Of a DNA stretch of 64,000 nucleotides, positions 43,575-51,127 are shown one piece after another. The translations under genes were made by a program, and so were the position numbers. This DNA comes from Pontibacter beigongshangensis (GTDB lineage Bacteria; Bacteroidota; Bacteroidia; Cytophagales; Hymenobacteraceae), in NCBI RefSeq assembly GCF_014332515.1, contig NZ_VFSD01000001.1:124001-188000 (forward strand). Direction: 5' to 3'. Within the stretch, counting starts at the first letter, position 1, and the number at the start of each line of letters is the position of its first letter. The notes under the pieces are model-generated. The model made no database searches. It was not told the origin of the DNA and saw nothing but the letters and a program-made list of their open reading frames with translations.

Positions 43575-45194
43575 ATGACATCTCCGACACCTCGTGCCGG
43601 TGCCATGCCGGCGTCTGTTGTACTGTTGCTCCTCTGGCTCCTGGCTACCCTGCTGAACCTGAACAAGGCTTTCCATATAGACGACACCTTTCACCTGGAA
43701 GCTGCCCAATGGATTGAACACCATCCGCTCCAGCCCATGTCGGGCACCATAAACTGGGGCGGCGAGTCAGAGCCGATGCATGCATTTAATCAGCCGCCGC
43801 TCTATTTCTACTTTATAGCAATCGTAGGGCACTTTTTTGGCTACACGGAGCTGCCGCTGCATCTCTTCCAGTCTGTATTCACCTTTCTCTGCATCTATTT
43901 CTTTTACAGAATTGCGCAACTCGTGCAGCCACGCCACGCCTTGCTGCTCACGGCGTTCTTTGTGCTGAACCCTGCTTTCCTGGTTAACCAGAATCTGATG
44001 GTGGATATTCCGCTGCTTAGCTTTCACCTGCTCTTCATTTATTTTCTGATTGCTCCGGGTATCCGGTCGGGGTGGGTGCGGTATGGTATGGCAGGCGTTT
44101 TTCTGAGCGTTGCCCTGCTGATAAAATATACCAGTCTGCCGCTGCTGGCACTGCTGCTGCTGGTGCCACTGCTCCGGAAGCACTATGCCGGCTTGCTGGC
44201 TGTTCTGGTCCCGATAGGGGTACTGGCAGCCTGGACCGCTTTTAATTACGCCGAGTTTGGAGCAGCGCATATCATAAACCGACCTACTAACACCTTGACG
44301 CTTTACGGTGTGCTGCGGATGTCAGCTCTGTTCATACTCTGCCTGAGCACGATCGTGCCCTATTTCCTTGTGCTTGCCCTGGGCTACCCTGGCTGCTGGA
44401 GAAGGTATTGTAACATATTGGCAGTCATCACCATATCAGGGTTCTTTCTGGTGGCCATAGCTGCCTATCAAGGTATTTTGGACATAAGAATTGCCAACCG
44501 GGTGCATTATGCCTTCGTCACCATAAATGGACTGGTGCTTACTTTCGTTTTAATAAAAGAAACCTTCCGCTATCATACAGATCTTCAAAAACTTGCTTCC
44601 GACTCAAGTATCGTGCTGCTGTGGCTGCTCGTGCTAGCGGGTTTTCTTATTTTATTCGCTCCTTTTATGGCTACGCGGCATGTGCTGCTTTGCCTGCCTG
44701 CCATGCTGCTGCTCACGGCCGGTGCGCTAAATAAGTTGCCTCGGCTAAACAGGGGGCTGGCTCTGTTTTTTGCCTTTGCCATCAGCCTTTTGGTAGGAAT
44801 TTCAGATTGGATCTATGCTGATGCCTTCCGGAAGCAAGCCTTTGCCATCAGGGAGAGTTTACCGGCGCAGGCACGCGTCTGGACGGTGGGGAACTGGGGC
44901 TGGCAATGGTACAGCCGTAATGCCGGCATGTTGCCTTACGATGAAAAAATATCGGAACCGGCACCAGGCGACTATGTCGTGATACCGGCCCATATAGCGC
45001 AACAGGATGTGTCTGCGCAACTGAAGCTGAAGCAGGTAGGAGCAGAGCAGGAAAATGGCCAGGCCCTCACATTTTTTTCAAATGCCCCGCTGGCCGGCTT
45101 GTATACCTCCTGGGAGCAGAAAATTCCTTGGAATTTTTCCAAGGGGCCCATTGCCAGGTTCAAGATTTACAGGGTGGTGCAAGTAGCAGATTAG
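43575..45194 (+). CDS. ArnT/PMT-like GT39-type membrane glycosyltransferase
   Basis: 539 residues from the ATG at 43575; a TTG two codons upstream is possible. About 10-12 hydrophobic segments are present. The first periplasmic loop carries IDDTFHLEAAQWI, with an acidic pair expected of GT39-type enzymes that use polyprenyl-phosphate sugars, and NQPPLYFYFIAIVGHFFGYT follows. Donor and acceptor are unknown; lipid A, glycoprotein or polysaccharide are possible. The adjacent gene on the minus strand is a soluble glycosyltransferase, but they are convergent and may be unrelated. Confidence 0.75.
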   Translation: MTSPTPRAGAMPASVVLLLLWLLATLLNLNKAFHIDDTFHLEAAQWIEHHPLQPMSGTINWGGESEPMHAFNQPPLYFYFIAIVGHFFGYTELPLHLFQSVFTFLCIYFFYRIAQLVQPRHALLLTAFFVLNPAFLVNQNLMVDIPLLSFHLLFIYFLIAPGIRSGWVRYGMAGVFLSVALLIKYTSLPLLALLLLVPLLRKHYAGLLAVLVPIGVLAAWTAFNYAEFGAAHIINRPTNTLTLYGVLRMSALFILCLSTIVPYFLVLALGYPGCWRRYCNILAVITISGFFLVAIAAYQGILDIRIANRVHYAFVTINGLVLTFVLIKETFRYHTDLQKLASDSSIVLLWLLVLAGFLILFAPFMATRHVLLCLPAMLLLTAGALNKLPRLNRGLALFFAFAISLLVGISDWIYADAFRKQAFAIRESLPAQARVWTVGNWGWQWYSRNAGMLPYDEKISEPAPGDYVVIPAHIAQQDVSAQLKLKQVGAEQENGQALTFFSNAPLAGLYTSWEQKIPWNFSKGPIARFKIYRVVQVAD

Positions 45195-45316
45195 CACTTT
45201 CCCAATCTGATGTTACAAAGGTTTTTGCCTGTAAAGCTCCCGGAAAGCACATCGGCCATAATTTCTAATTTTTAATTTGGCGAAGCAATAGCCCGCCATG
45301 CGCTCTTCCTGGCACA

Positions 45317-45375
45317 AATTATTCTAATGAAAAAAGCCCTCCAAAGATGCTACAGCGCCTGCTGCTCCTCACTGT
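45317..45375 (+). repeat. Family A interspersed repeat
   Basis: AATTATTCTAATGAAAAAAG, the core CCCTCCAAAG, then GCGCCTGCTGCTCCTC. It abuts the end of the minus-strand glycosyltransferase gene. Confidence 0.8.
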
Positions 45376-45378
45376 TAC

Positions 45379-46482
45379 TTATGAGAGAAGATTAAGGTAC
45401 AGTTCCTCTAGCTCCGCGTAATGAGTTTCCTGGTTAAATAGTCTGTCGGCCTTCTCTTTTCCTTTTTGTGCCAACTTTTGCCGCAGGCCGGGGTCGAGGT
45501 AGATCGTCTCTATTTTTTCAGCCAGATCGCCGCTATCACCTACCCGGAAGAGCAGGCCCGTCTGCTCATGATCGATGATCTCTTTTATGCCGCCAGCATC
45601 AGCACCGATCACCGCAACCCCCGCCCGCATCGCCTCCGGTAATACCAGGCCGAAGCTTTCGTTACTGCTTGGCAGCAAAACCACCTCAAAACAAGGCATA
45701 ATAGCAGGAGGATCTTTATGGAAGCCCTTGAAATGAACAAAAGCATGCAAGTTCTCCTGCTGCACCGTTTGCAGAAGCGATTGGTTGTAAGCCTCGTCAC
45801 CAGCAAGACCGAAAAAGTAGTAGTGTAAGGCAGGATATTTGGAGTGAAGCTTTTTTGCGGCCTCCAGCACCAGGTGCTGGCCTTTGTTTTTCTCAATCCG
45901 TGCAAAAATAGCTATGCTGAAAGGCCGTGGGGCTTGATCTTCGGCCAACAAGCCCTGGCAGGCTGCTTCCTGAAACGCCTGCGGAGCCTTTACCCCTGTA
46001 TATAACCGTTTAATGGCTTTTTCAGGCAAGGGTATCGTCCTGACCGCTTCCTGTCGCATCTGCTCGGTTATCGTAACAAAAACGTCAATCTTCTGATAAA
46101 AGAACCGGTGCCAGGGATCTTTTTTGGAGTTGGCAATATGCATATGGCGGGTGTAGATCAATTTGATGCTGCGTCTGCACAAAATCTTGGCCAGTACGGC
46201 CAGCGTCAGATCCTTTTTATAGTGCATGTGCAGAATATCCGCTTCTTGCTCTTCCATGAGGCGGGCGAGTCGCAGAGCATTGGGCAACACCGCCAGTTTG
46301 GAGACGGAAGGAAACGCTACCAAAGGAATTCCTTTTGCCTGAAGCCTCTTTTGCAGCTGGCTGTTCTCAAGAACCACCCCAAGCATATCATGTGCGGAAG
46401 TATGAAGCCAGTTGGCGTATTTCTCAAAGACCTGCTCCAGCCCTCCGATGGCCTCGCTGGTGCATAACTGTACAACTTTCAA
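45379..46482 (-). CDS. Glycosyltransferase family 4 (GT-B) protein
   Basis: This 367-residue cytoplasmic enzyme starts at TTG (46482). The N-terminal acceptor domain has ADILHMHYKKDLTLAVLAKI. The C-terminal GT1 domain has FARIEKNKGQHLVLEAAKKL and the donor-binding SNESFGLVLPEAMRAGVAVI and GADAGGIKEIIDH. It transfers a sugar from a nucleotide donor, retaining type, probably for polysaccharide or lipid glycosylation. Donor and acceptor cannot be told. No wzx/wzy or other polysaccharide genes surround it. Confidence 0.9.
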   Translation of the reverse strand: MKVVQLCTSEAIGGLEQVFEKYANWLHTSAHDMLGVVLENSQLQKRLQAKGIPLVAFPSVSKLAVLPNALRLARLMEEQEADILHMHYKKDLTLAVLAKILCRRSIKLIYTRHMHIANSKKDPWHRFFYQKIDVFVTITEQMRQEAVRTIPLPEKAIKRLYTGVKAPQAFQEAACQGLLAEDQAPRPFSIAIFARIEKNKGQHLVLEAAKKLHSKYPALHYYFFGLAGDEAYNQSLLQTVQQENLHAFVHFKGFHKDPPAIMPCFEVVLLPSSNESFGLVLPEAMRAGVAVIGADAGGIKEIIDHEQTGLLFRVGDSGDLAEKIETIYLDPGLRQKLAQKGKEKADRLFNQETHYAELEELYLNLLS

Positions 46483-46533
46483 AATAAGTGATTTTTAGTA
46501 TGGCAGCCGGGTTTCCTTACAGAAGCCAGAAGA

Positions 46534-46592
46534 AATTATTCAAACCAAAATAGCCCTCTGAACCTGGTGGCTTTTGCTGCTGCTGTAGCTTT
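46534..46592 (+). repeat. Family A interspersed repeat
   Basis: AATTATTCAAACCAAAATAG, the core CCCTCTGAAC, then GCTTTTGCTGCTGCTGTAG. Confidence 0.8.
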
Positions 46593-46652
46593 TGTGCCTT
46601 CGAAATTCAGTATTTATGACATTAAAAACAAGGCATTTATACTATAAGCACC

Positions 46653-46704
46653 AAACAGCAGCAGGAGCAGCAGGTTATGGAGGGCAGTTTTCATTTAAAT
46701 AATT
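46653..46704 (-). repeat. Family A interspersed repeat
   Basis: Minus strand AATTATTTAAATGAAAACTG, the core CCCTCCATAA, then CCTGCTGCTCCTGCTGCTG. Confidence 0.8.
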
Positions 46705-46788
46705 GCTCCTGCATCCAGACAGGATGTTATTAGTACTCAAGGCATTTACAACAAGATTTTTGCTTTTGAATTTTGAATTGCAAGGGCA

Positions 46789-48237
46789 CTATTTCACCAT
46801 CTCCATCTCCGGTTCATTCTTCTTTAGATATACTTTTAGCAGGCTCACAACAAGGAGAATGGAGGCGGCGGCAATACCGGCTGCGTAGGCAATGCCGGTA
46901 CTTACCCCGAAACCCTCCGGAGCCACAAGAATATAGGAGGTAATCACTGCGGTCATAAATACAGCCGGCACCAGCGTAACCCAGAAAAACTTTCGCTCTT
47001 TGATGAGGTACGCGGTAATAGTCCAGAGCACGAGGGTGGCCAGCGTCTGGTTGGTCCAGGCGAAATAGCGCCAAACCACACCAAAGTCTACCAAAGTAAT
47101 GGCATAGCCAATGGCAAAAAGCGGAATACTGATCAGCAGCCTGTTTTTGATGGCGCCCTGTTTTAATTTCATGAAGTCGGCTGCAATCAGGCGGGCGCTC
47201 CGGAAGGCGGTGTCGCCGGAGGTGATCGGGGCGGCTACCACACCCAGCAGCGCCAGCACACCGCCAACTTTGCCCAGCAGCGAGTGCGAGATCTCGTTCA
47301 CCACAAAAGCGGCGTTTCCTTTCTGAGCCACCATGATCTCGTTCAGCTCTCCAACTCCACCGTAAAAGCTCATGCCAATGGCCGCCCATATAAGCGCCAT
47401 CACACCTTCAGATATCATGGCACCGTAAAAAATGGTGCGCCCCTGCTTCTCATTGGTCATGCACCGGGCCATCATAGGCGACTGTGAGGCATGGAAGCCG
47501 GATATAGCGCCACAGGCGATGGTTATAAAGAGCATCGGGAAGAGCGGAAACTTCTCCGGGGCTGTATGTAGATTGCTGAGATTGGCCAGGGTGAGCTCCG
47601 GTATATCAAAGCCTTTTCCAAGCATGACGGTGGCTATGCCGACTGCCATAAAGAGCAGGGCTATCCCAAATAAGGGATAAATCTTTCCGATGAGCTTATC
47701 GATGGGCAGTATGGTGGAGAGAATGTAATAGATAAAAATAACCCATACCCAGGTAGTTATGCCTACAAAGCCCTGGGTCATGTCGTCTATTATTTTGGCT
47801 GGCCCCATGATAAACACAGCGCCCACAATTACCATCAGCACCAGGGTGAAACCGCGCATAAATTGCTTCATGGGCTGGCCCAGGTAGCGGCCGGAAATCT
47901 CGGTTATATTTTCGCCCTGGTGTTTCAGGGAGAGCATGCCTGAGAAGTAGTCGTGCACGCCGCCGGCAAAAATGGAGCCCAGCACGATCCAGAGGAAAGC
48001 AGACGGTCCCCACATGGCTCCGGCCACAGCACCAAAAATCGGCCCGAGCCCCGCGATGTTCAGAAACTGGATCAGGAAGATTTTCCAGACTGGCAGGGGA
48101 ACATAATCTACGCCGTCCGCCATGGTGAGGGCCGGTGTTTTCCGCTCAGGCACGACTCCGACAATCTTCTCAAGAAATTTTGAATAGAGCAGATACCCTA
48201 AAATCAGAGCCAGTACAGAGCAGAAGAAGGAGATCAT
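46789..48237 (-). CDS. CstA-family carbon starvation/pyruvate transporter
   Basis: This 482-residue inner-membrane protein has about 13 hydrophobic segments. CstA-family motifs visible are GYLLYSKFLEKIVGV, NIAGLGPIFGAVAGAMWGP, ACGAISGFHASQSPMMARC and PITSGDTAFRSARLIAADF. It is shorter than E. coli CstA (about 700) but equal to the short form common in Bacteroidota. CstA and its relatives take up pyruvate and possibly peptides in carbon limitation. It is monocistronic; no regulatory site was recognised. Confidence 0.92.
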   Translation of the reverse strand: MISFFCSVLALILGYLLYSKFLEKIVGVVPERKTPALTMADGVDYVPLPVWKIFLIQFLNIAGLGPIFGAVAGAMWGPSAFLWIVLGSIFAGGVHDYFSGMLSLKHQGENITEISGRYLGQPMKQFMRGFTLVLMVIVGAVFIMGPAKIIDDMTQGFVGITTWVWVIFIYYILSTILPIDKLIGKIYPLFGIALLFMAVGIATVMLGKGFDIPELTLANLSNLHTAPEKFPLFPMLFITIACGAISGFHASQSPMMARCMTNEKQGRTIFYGAMISEGVMALIWAAIGMSFYGGVGELNEIMVAQKGNAAFVVNEISHSLLGKVGGVLALLGVVAAPITSGDTAFRSARLIAADFMKLKQGAIKNRLLISIPLFAIGYAITLVDFGVVWRYFAWTNQTLATLVLWTITAYLIKERKFFWVTLVPAVFMTAVITSYILVAPEGFGVSTGIAYAAGIAAASILLVVSLLKVYLKKNEPEMEMVK

Positions 48238-48352
48238 AACGGTTTAAAAATAAGCTTCTAAAGCTGCTAATTTAAGCAAACCCATCAGAATTATACGAAT
48301 GGATGGTAGTTTACTCGCCATAATTAATTGTGAAGAAAGGATAGGGTTTGTC

Positions 48353-48403
48353 AATTATTTGAATAAAAACAGCCCTCCGGAAGTTGCTGCCGCTCCTGCA
48401 GGG
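48353..48403 (+). repeat. Family A interspersed repeat
   Basis: AATTATTTGAATAAAAACAG, the core CCCTCCGGAAG, then TTGCTGCCGCTCCTGCAG. In the fixed frame it reads NYLNKNSPPEVAAAPA without a stop. Confidence 0.85.
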
Positions 48404-48451
48404 GGTATTAGACTTGCAGTAAAGGTTACCGGAACTCCGGCAAGCGGGCCT

Positions 48452-49282
48452 TTACGCATGGGATACCGTCTTCAGCTTCTGCTGTAGCTGATCAACTATA
48501 GCATGCCTGTCAGCCAGTATTTTATGCTCCACGGCATGTATGATGCGGATGCCTGTTACATTCGTGGCAAAAACAGCGTCGGCCTGCAGCAGCACTTCCG
48601 GTGTAGCTCTTGTCTCCATTATTTGCAGGCCAGCCTCTTTTGCCCAGCGTATTACATTGCTGCGCATAATGCCCCGCACACAGCCTGTTTCGAGCGCAGG
48701 CGTGTAGAGGATGTTATCCGAAAACCAGAATATATTCGAGGAGATCAGCTCCGCCACGTGCCCGTGCTGGTCCAGCAAGAGCATATCGTCGCGCTTCTGC
48801 TCTTTTTTTGAGATACCTGCCATGACATAGAGCAGGGCGTTGGGACCTTTAAAGAAGGAGAATGGGCTGAAACAAGTCTGCACACTTTTGCAAATGCCGA
48901 TGGTAAGGGGAGACGTTGCCAGCGGAGACGTAGGCCGCGCTGTCGCCACCCATTCGGCCGTATTTATCTCAGGCGTAAATAATCCTGCCCCGGCACGCCA
49001 TACTCTTAATTTTACGCGGGCCAGCGGATGGGCATTATTCCGGGTGGCAAGTGTTAGAAGGGCATCTTTAAAACCTGGTGCCAGCAGCTCTTCCGGCAGC
49101 TCCAGCTGTAGTGCCCGGGCAGCCTGGCGCATCCGCTCCTGGTGGTCGTTCCAGAACCGGATGGCACCGTTCTGCACCATAAGGGTGTCAAAAAATCCGT
49201 CGTTATACTGAAAGGCTCTGTTATGCAAATAAAGGAGCATTTCTTCCTCCGGAATCAGCTGATTATTATAGAGTAGTTGCAA
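48452..49282 (-). CDS. Aminotransferase class IV, possible aminodeoxychorismate lyase
   Basis: This 276-residue PLP enzyme starts at TTG. Class IV features include HNRAFQYNDGFFDTLMVQNG near the N-terminus, KGPNALLYVMAGISKKEQ, DMLLLDQHGHVAELISSNIF and ETGCVRGIMRSNVI. The family includes PabC, branched-chain aminotransferases and D-amino acid aminotransferases. The short length and sequence feel favour PabC, which makes p-aminobenzoate for folate. No pabA/pabB neighbour confirms it. Confidence 0.85.
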   Translation of the reverse strand: MQLLYNNQLIPEEEMLLYLHNRAFQYNDGFFDTLMVQNGAIRFWNDHQERMRQAARALQLELPEELLAPGFKDALLTLATRNNAHPLARVKLRVWRAGAGLFTPEINTAEWVATARPTSPLATSPLTIGICKSVQTCFSPFSFFKGPNALLYVMAGISKKEQKRDDMLLLDQHGHVAELISSNIFWFSDNILYTPALETGCVRGIMRSNVIRWAKEAGLQIMETRATPEVLLQADAVFATNVTGIRIIHAVEHKILADRHAIVDQLQQKLKTVSHA

Positions 49283-49450
49283 ATCCTGGTTAGTTTTATT
49301 TTGTGTGGCAGGCGTAAGGCTCAGATAATCATAAATCCCCGCAGGGCTTTATTCCAGAAACAATTAAAACGGCAATTGTTTTATTTTAGTACGGGCTGAC
49401 TAATAAGTAGATAGTGTTAAATGCAAATTTATTTTAGATAGATCCAATAA

Positions 49451-50566
49451 TTAAACAAGGGCAAACCTTTTGCCGGGAAGTGCCTTTACAACGCCCTTAA
49501 ACTCCAGCCCCAGCAACAGCGACGCCAGCTGACTGACAGGTACCTGCGCCTTCCAGCTTAAATTATCCATCTGCTCTTCTTTCGTCTTTTCCAGCACCTG
49601 CAGCACCTGCCATTCTTCCGGCGAAAAGTCCTCCCGCGAAAGCGAATTAACGGCCGCCTTCTTCTCCTGCCGCCTGTACTCCAGGTCCCAGTTAAGCAGC
49701 TCTACCAGGTCCTGCGCAGAGGTGTACACGGCCGCTTTGTTTGATTTGATAAGGAAATTAGTACCCTCCGACACCGAGGAATTGATGTTGCCGGGCACTG
49801 CCATCACTTCTCTGTCATAGCTATGGGCAATGTCGGCGGTAATAAGGGTGCCGCTTTTCATGGCTGCCTCTACCACGATCGTGCAATCCGACATGCCGGC
49901 AATGATTCTGTTGCGCGCCGGAAAGCGGTGGGCGTCAGGCTTGGTGCCAAAGGTGCCTTCGGTGAGGATGCCGCCCTGTTCTATCATCTTTTCGGCATAG
50001 CGCCTGTGCACCGACGGGTAAATTATGTCCTGGCCTGAAGCCATCACACCAACAGTTGGCAGCCCCTGCTGCAGGGCGGCGCGGTGTGAGATAATATCTA
50101 CGCCATAGGCAAGTCCGCTCACCACCATCACCTGGTGCTGCTTCAGTTCTTCCACTATGCGCTCCGTTACGGCCTGACCGTAGGAGGTGGGTTTGCGGGT
50201 GCCTACTATACTCACAATGTGCTGCTGGTTCAGGTTTGCATTGCCTCGGAAATAGAGGAGCACGGGCGCATCCGCAATTTGCTTCAGCCGGTCGGGGTAA
50301 GCTGCTGAGGTATAAAAAAGGAGCTGAACCTGCTGCTCGTCCGCCTTTTTAATCACCTGCTCTGCCTCCAGCAAAGCCTGCCGGGTATTATCTGTGATCT
50401 GGCGGAGCAGCTTTGGGCCGATGCCCGGAATTTTCTGCAACTTACCGGCAGGTGTGGCAAATACAGCCTGGGGAGAGCCGCAATAACTCACCAAGTGGCG
50501 AACAGTCTGACTTCCTATGCCCGGCAAAAAGGTAAGGGCTACTTCATACGGGTTTGCTTCAGCCAT
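49451..50566 (-). CDS. dprA: DNA processing protein DprA
   Basis: This 371-residue protein protects incoming single-stranded DNA and loads RecA in natural transformation. It has an N-terminal helix-hairpin-helix/SAM-like part (FLPGIGSQTVRHLVSY and IPGIGPKLLRQI) and a Rossmann-fold core with IVGTRKPTSYG, SGLAYGVDIISHRAAL and FPARNRIIAGMSD. A C-terminal winged helix follows. The length is typical. Other competence genes are not in the window. It starts about 7 nt after the MerR gene's stop, suggesting one transcript. Confidence 0.95.
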   Translation of the reverse strand: MAEANPYEVALTFLPGIGSQTVRHLVSYCGSPQAVFATPAGKLQKIPGIGPKLLRQITDNTRQALLEAEQVIKKADEQQVQLLFYTSAAYPDRLKQIADAPVLLYFRGNANLNQQHIVSIVGTRKPTSYGQAVTERIVEELKQHQVMVVSGLAYGVDIISHRAALQQGLPTVGVMASGQDIIYPSVHRRYAEKMIEQGGILTEGTFGTKPDAHRFPARNRIIAGMSDCTIVVEAAMKSGTLITADIAHSYDREVMAVPGNINSSVSEGTNFLIKSNKAAVYTSAQDLVELLNWDLEYRRQEKKAAVNSLSREDFSPEEWQVLQVLEKTKEEQMDNLSWKAQVPVSQLASLLLGLEFKGVVKALPGKRFALV

Positions 50567-50573
50567 GTAGGAG

Positions 50574-50927
50574 CTATTCTGTTGGTTTGGTATTCAGCTG
50601 TTCCTTTATCCCGACCAGGAAGGTCCGCACCTTCTCCAGCGACTGAAGGATCTCGATTTTGTCTTTGGTCTGTACCGACTTGTTTTTTAGCACTTCCTTG
50701 GCGCCCTGAATGGTGTAGCCGCGCTCCTTCACGAGGTGGTACACGGTGCGAAGTTCCTCTATGTCTTTGGGAGTGAACTGGCGGTTTCCCTTCTTGCTCT
50801 TCTTCGGTTTCAGCTGCTCAAACTCGGTCTCCCAGAAGCGGATAAGCGAGGGGGCAACATCAAACATGGCCGCTACTTCACCTATGGTGTAATATTGTTT
50901 CTCTATTTCTCTTTCTTTATAGGGCAT
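50574..50927 (-). CDS. MerR-family transcriptional regulator
   Basis: 117 residues from the ATG at 50927; the frame continues upstream without family character. The N-terminal MerR helix-turn-helix is YTIGEVAAMFDVAPSLIRFW, followed by FEQLKPKKSKKGNRQFTP and a short coiled-coil C-terminus without metal-binding cysteines. Such short MerR proteins next to dprA are common in Bacteroidota, and the target is unknown. It precedes dprA by 7 nt and is divergent from alaS. Confidence 0.88.
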   Translation of the reverse strand: MPYKEREIEKQYYTIGEVAAMFDVAPSLIRFWETEFEQLKPKKSKKGNRQFTPKDIEELRTVYHLVKERGYTIQGAKEVLKNKSVQTKDKIEILQSLEKVRTFLVGIKEQLNTKPTE

Positions 50928-50999
50928 AATGCAGGCTTGTTTCAAAAAACAGAAAAACACTATTTTCGGGCCGATGCTAAGATTACAGGTAAAAAACAT

Positions 51000-51007
51000 T
51001 ACTTTTG
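51000..51007 (+). promoter_or_regulatory. -7-like box for alaS
   Basis: TACTTTTG fits TAnnTTTG. It would give a leader of about 115 nt. No TTTG occurs at the standard spacing. Confidence 0.3.
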
Positions 51008-51127
51008 CCAGTATATAATCCTGCAGCTATCGCCTGTAAAAGGGATTTCTGTAAGGCAAAAATCAGATAATTTATTTTCTTAAACAACAAGTATAGCATT
51101 TAGTAGCTAAAGGCTTAATACTCATAC

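Larger units (their letters stand above)
46483..46788. other. Intergenic region with a facing pair of family A copies
   Basis: 306 bp between two minus-strand genes. One family A copy is in plus (46534-46592) and one in minus orientation (46653-46704), tails facing each other. No gene is seen. Confidence 0.75.
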
